Shown here: in pieces, positions 5,248-5,385 of the stretch
Numbering within the stretch: position 1 is the stretch's first letter
How the letters are laid out: the number at the start of each line of letters is the position of its first letter
Assembly (NCBI GenBank): GCA_024699205.1
Contig: JAILQA010000075.1
Coordinates: forward strand, 1-5,385
Source of the DNA: Treponema sp.
GTDB taxonomy: Bacteria > Spirochaetota > Spirochaetia > Treponematales > Treponemataceae
Direction: 5' to 3'
DNA: 5,385 nucleotides
The notes under the pieces: model-generated
Databases searched by the model: none
Told to the model about the DNA's origin: nothing
Seen by the model: only the letters and a program-made list of their open reading frames with translations
Program-made: the position numbers and the translations under genes

Positions 5248-5385
5248 ATAGATATGGAAGAAAACACAAATTTTTCAGAAAATTTAGAAGCAGCTCTCTC
5301 TAAGAAAAGACAATGGTTTGACACCGATGTTTTACCTGCAACGCTGGATGCCTATCGTCTGCTTTATGTTTGTGTAAAGACAATA
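5227..5385 (+). CDS. Unrecognised protein, N-terminal part (cut by right window edge)
   Basis: The frame is open from ATG 5227 for 53 codons and ends exactly at the window edge without a stop. I do not recognise the family. The visible part begins with an acidic, polar stretch (DMEENTNFSENLEA), then a basic KKR, then RQWFDTDVLP and DAYRLLYVCVKTI, which look like amphipathic helices. There is no signal peptide, and no membrane segment is seen so far. A second in-frame ATG at 5254 (residue 10) is an alternative start and is better placed relative to the candidate -10 elements. Neither ATG has a Shine-Dalgarno. The codon choices look like those of the neighbours and the frame is uninterrupted from the intergenic region to the edge, which supports a real gene. 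The gene is divergent from pepT and could share regulation with it through the repeats at 5181-5209. Confidence 0.6.
   Translation, partial: MNFWVDNIDMEENTNFSENLEAALSKKRQWFDTDVLPATLDAYRLLYVCVKTI

Overview
The window holds five protein-coding genes packed almost end to end, in an AT-rich bacterial genome with long A and T runs. I see no RNA genes, insertion sequences or CRISPR arrays. My best guess for the source is a spirochaete close to Treponema. This rests on the overall look of the proteins, a MurA with Asp in place of the fosfomycin-target Cys (a state known in some spirochaetes as well as chlamydiae and mycobacteria), low GC, and few Shine-Dalgarno sites. No 16S or marker gene confirms it.

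Layout. (1) Positions 1-254, minus strand: the first 84 codons of a dGTPase-like HD-domain nucleotide triphosphohydrolase (dgt family), running off the left edge. (2) Positions 255-298: a 44-bp divergent promoter region with -10-like hexamers on both strands that almost coincide. (3) Positions 299-2635, plus strand: a 778-residue B12-binding-type radical SAM enzyme with an unusual C-x4-C-x2-C cluster motif and a C-terminal domain that may be PqqD-like. Substrate unknown. (4) Positions 2613-3896, minus strand: murA, whose 3' end overlaps the radical SAM gene tail to tail by 23 bp. Its probable intrinsic terminator lies inside the radical SAM coding sequence. (5) Positions 3934-5145, minus strand: pepT (tripeptidase, M20 family), 37 bp upstream of murA and probably in one operon with it. 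(6) Positions 5146-5226: a second divergent intergenic region of 81 bp with three GCTTAA repeats. (7) Position 5227 to the right edge, plus strand: the start of an unrecognised protein.

How the genes fit together. murA makes the first committed peptidoglycan precursor, and pepT releases amino acids from tripeptides. Their pairing is a tight housekeeping transcription unit rather than an obvious pathway. dgt acts on dNTP pools. The radical SAM gene has no partner here: it is enclosed by a divergent and a convergent neighbour and is probably transcribed alone.

The most interesting signals are: promoter -10 elements exactly 6 nt before start codons, suggesting leaderless mRNAs for first genes, while the second-in-operon murA has a good ribosome binding site; a hairpin whose G-U pairs fold only in the murA-sense RNA; the C-x4-C-x2-C radical SAM motif; and the Cys-to-Asp MurA. 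I did not find a clearly new multi-gene system.
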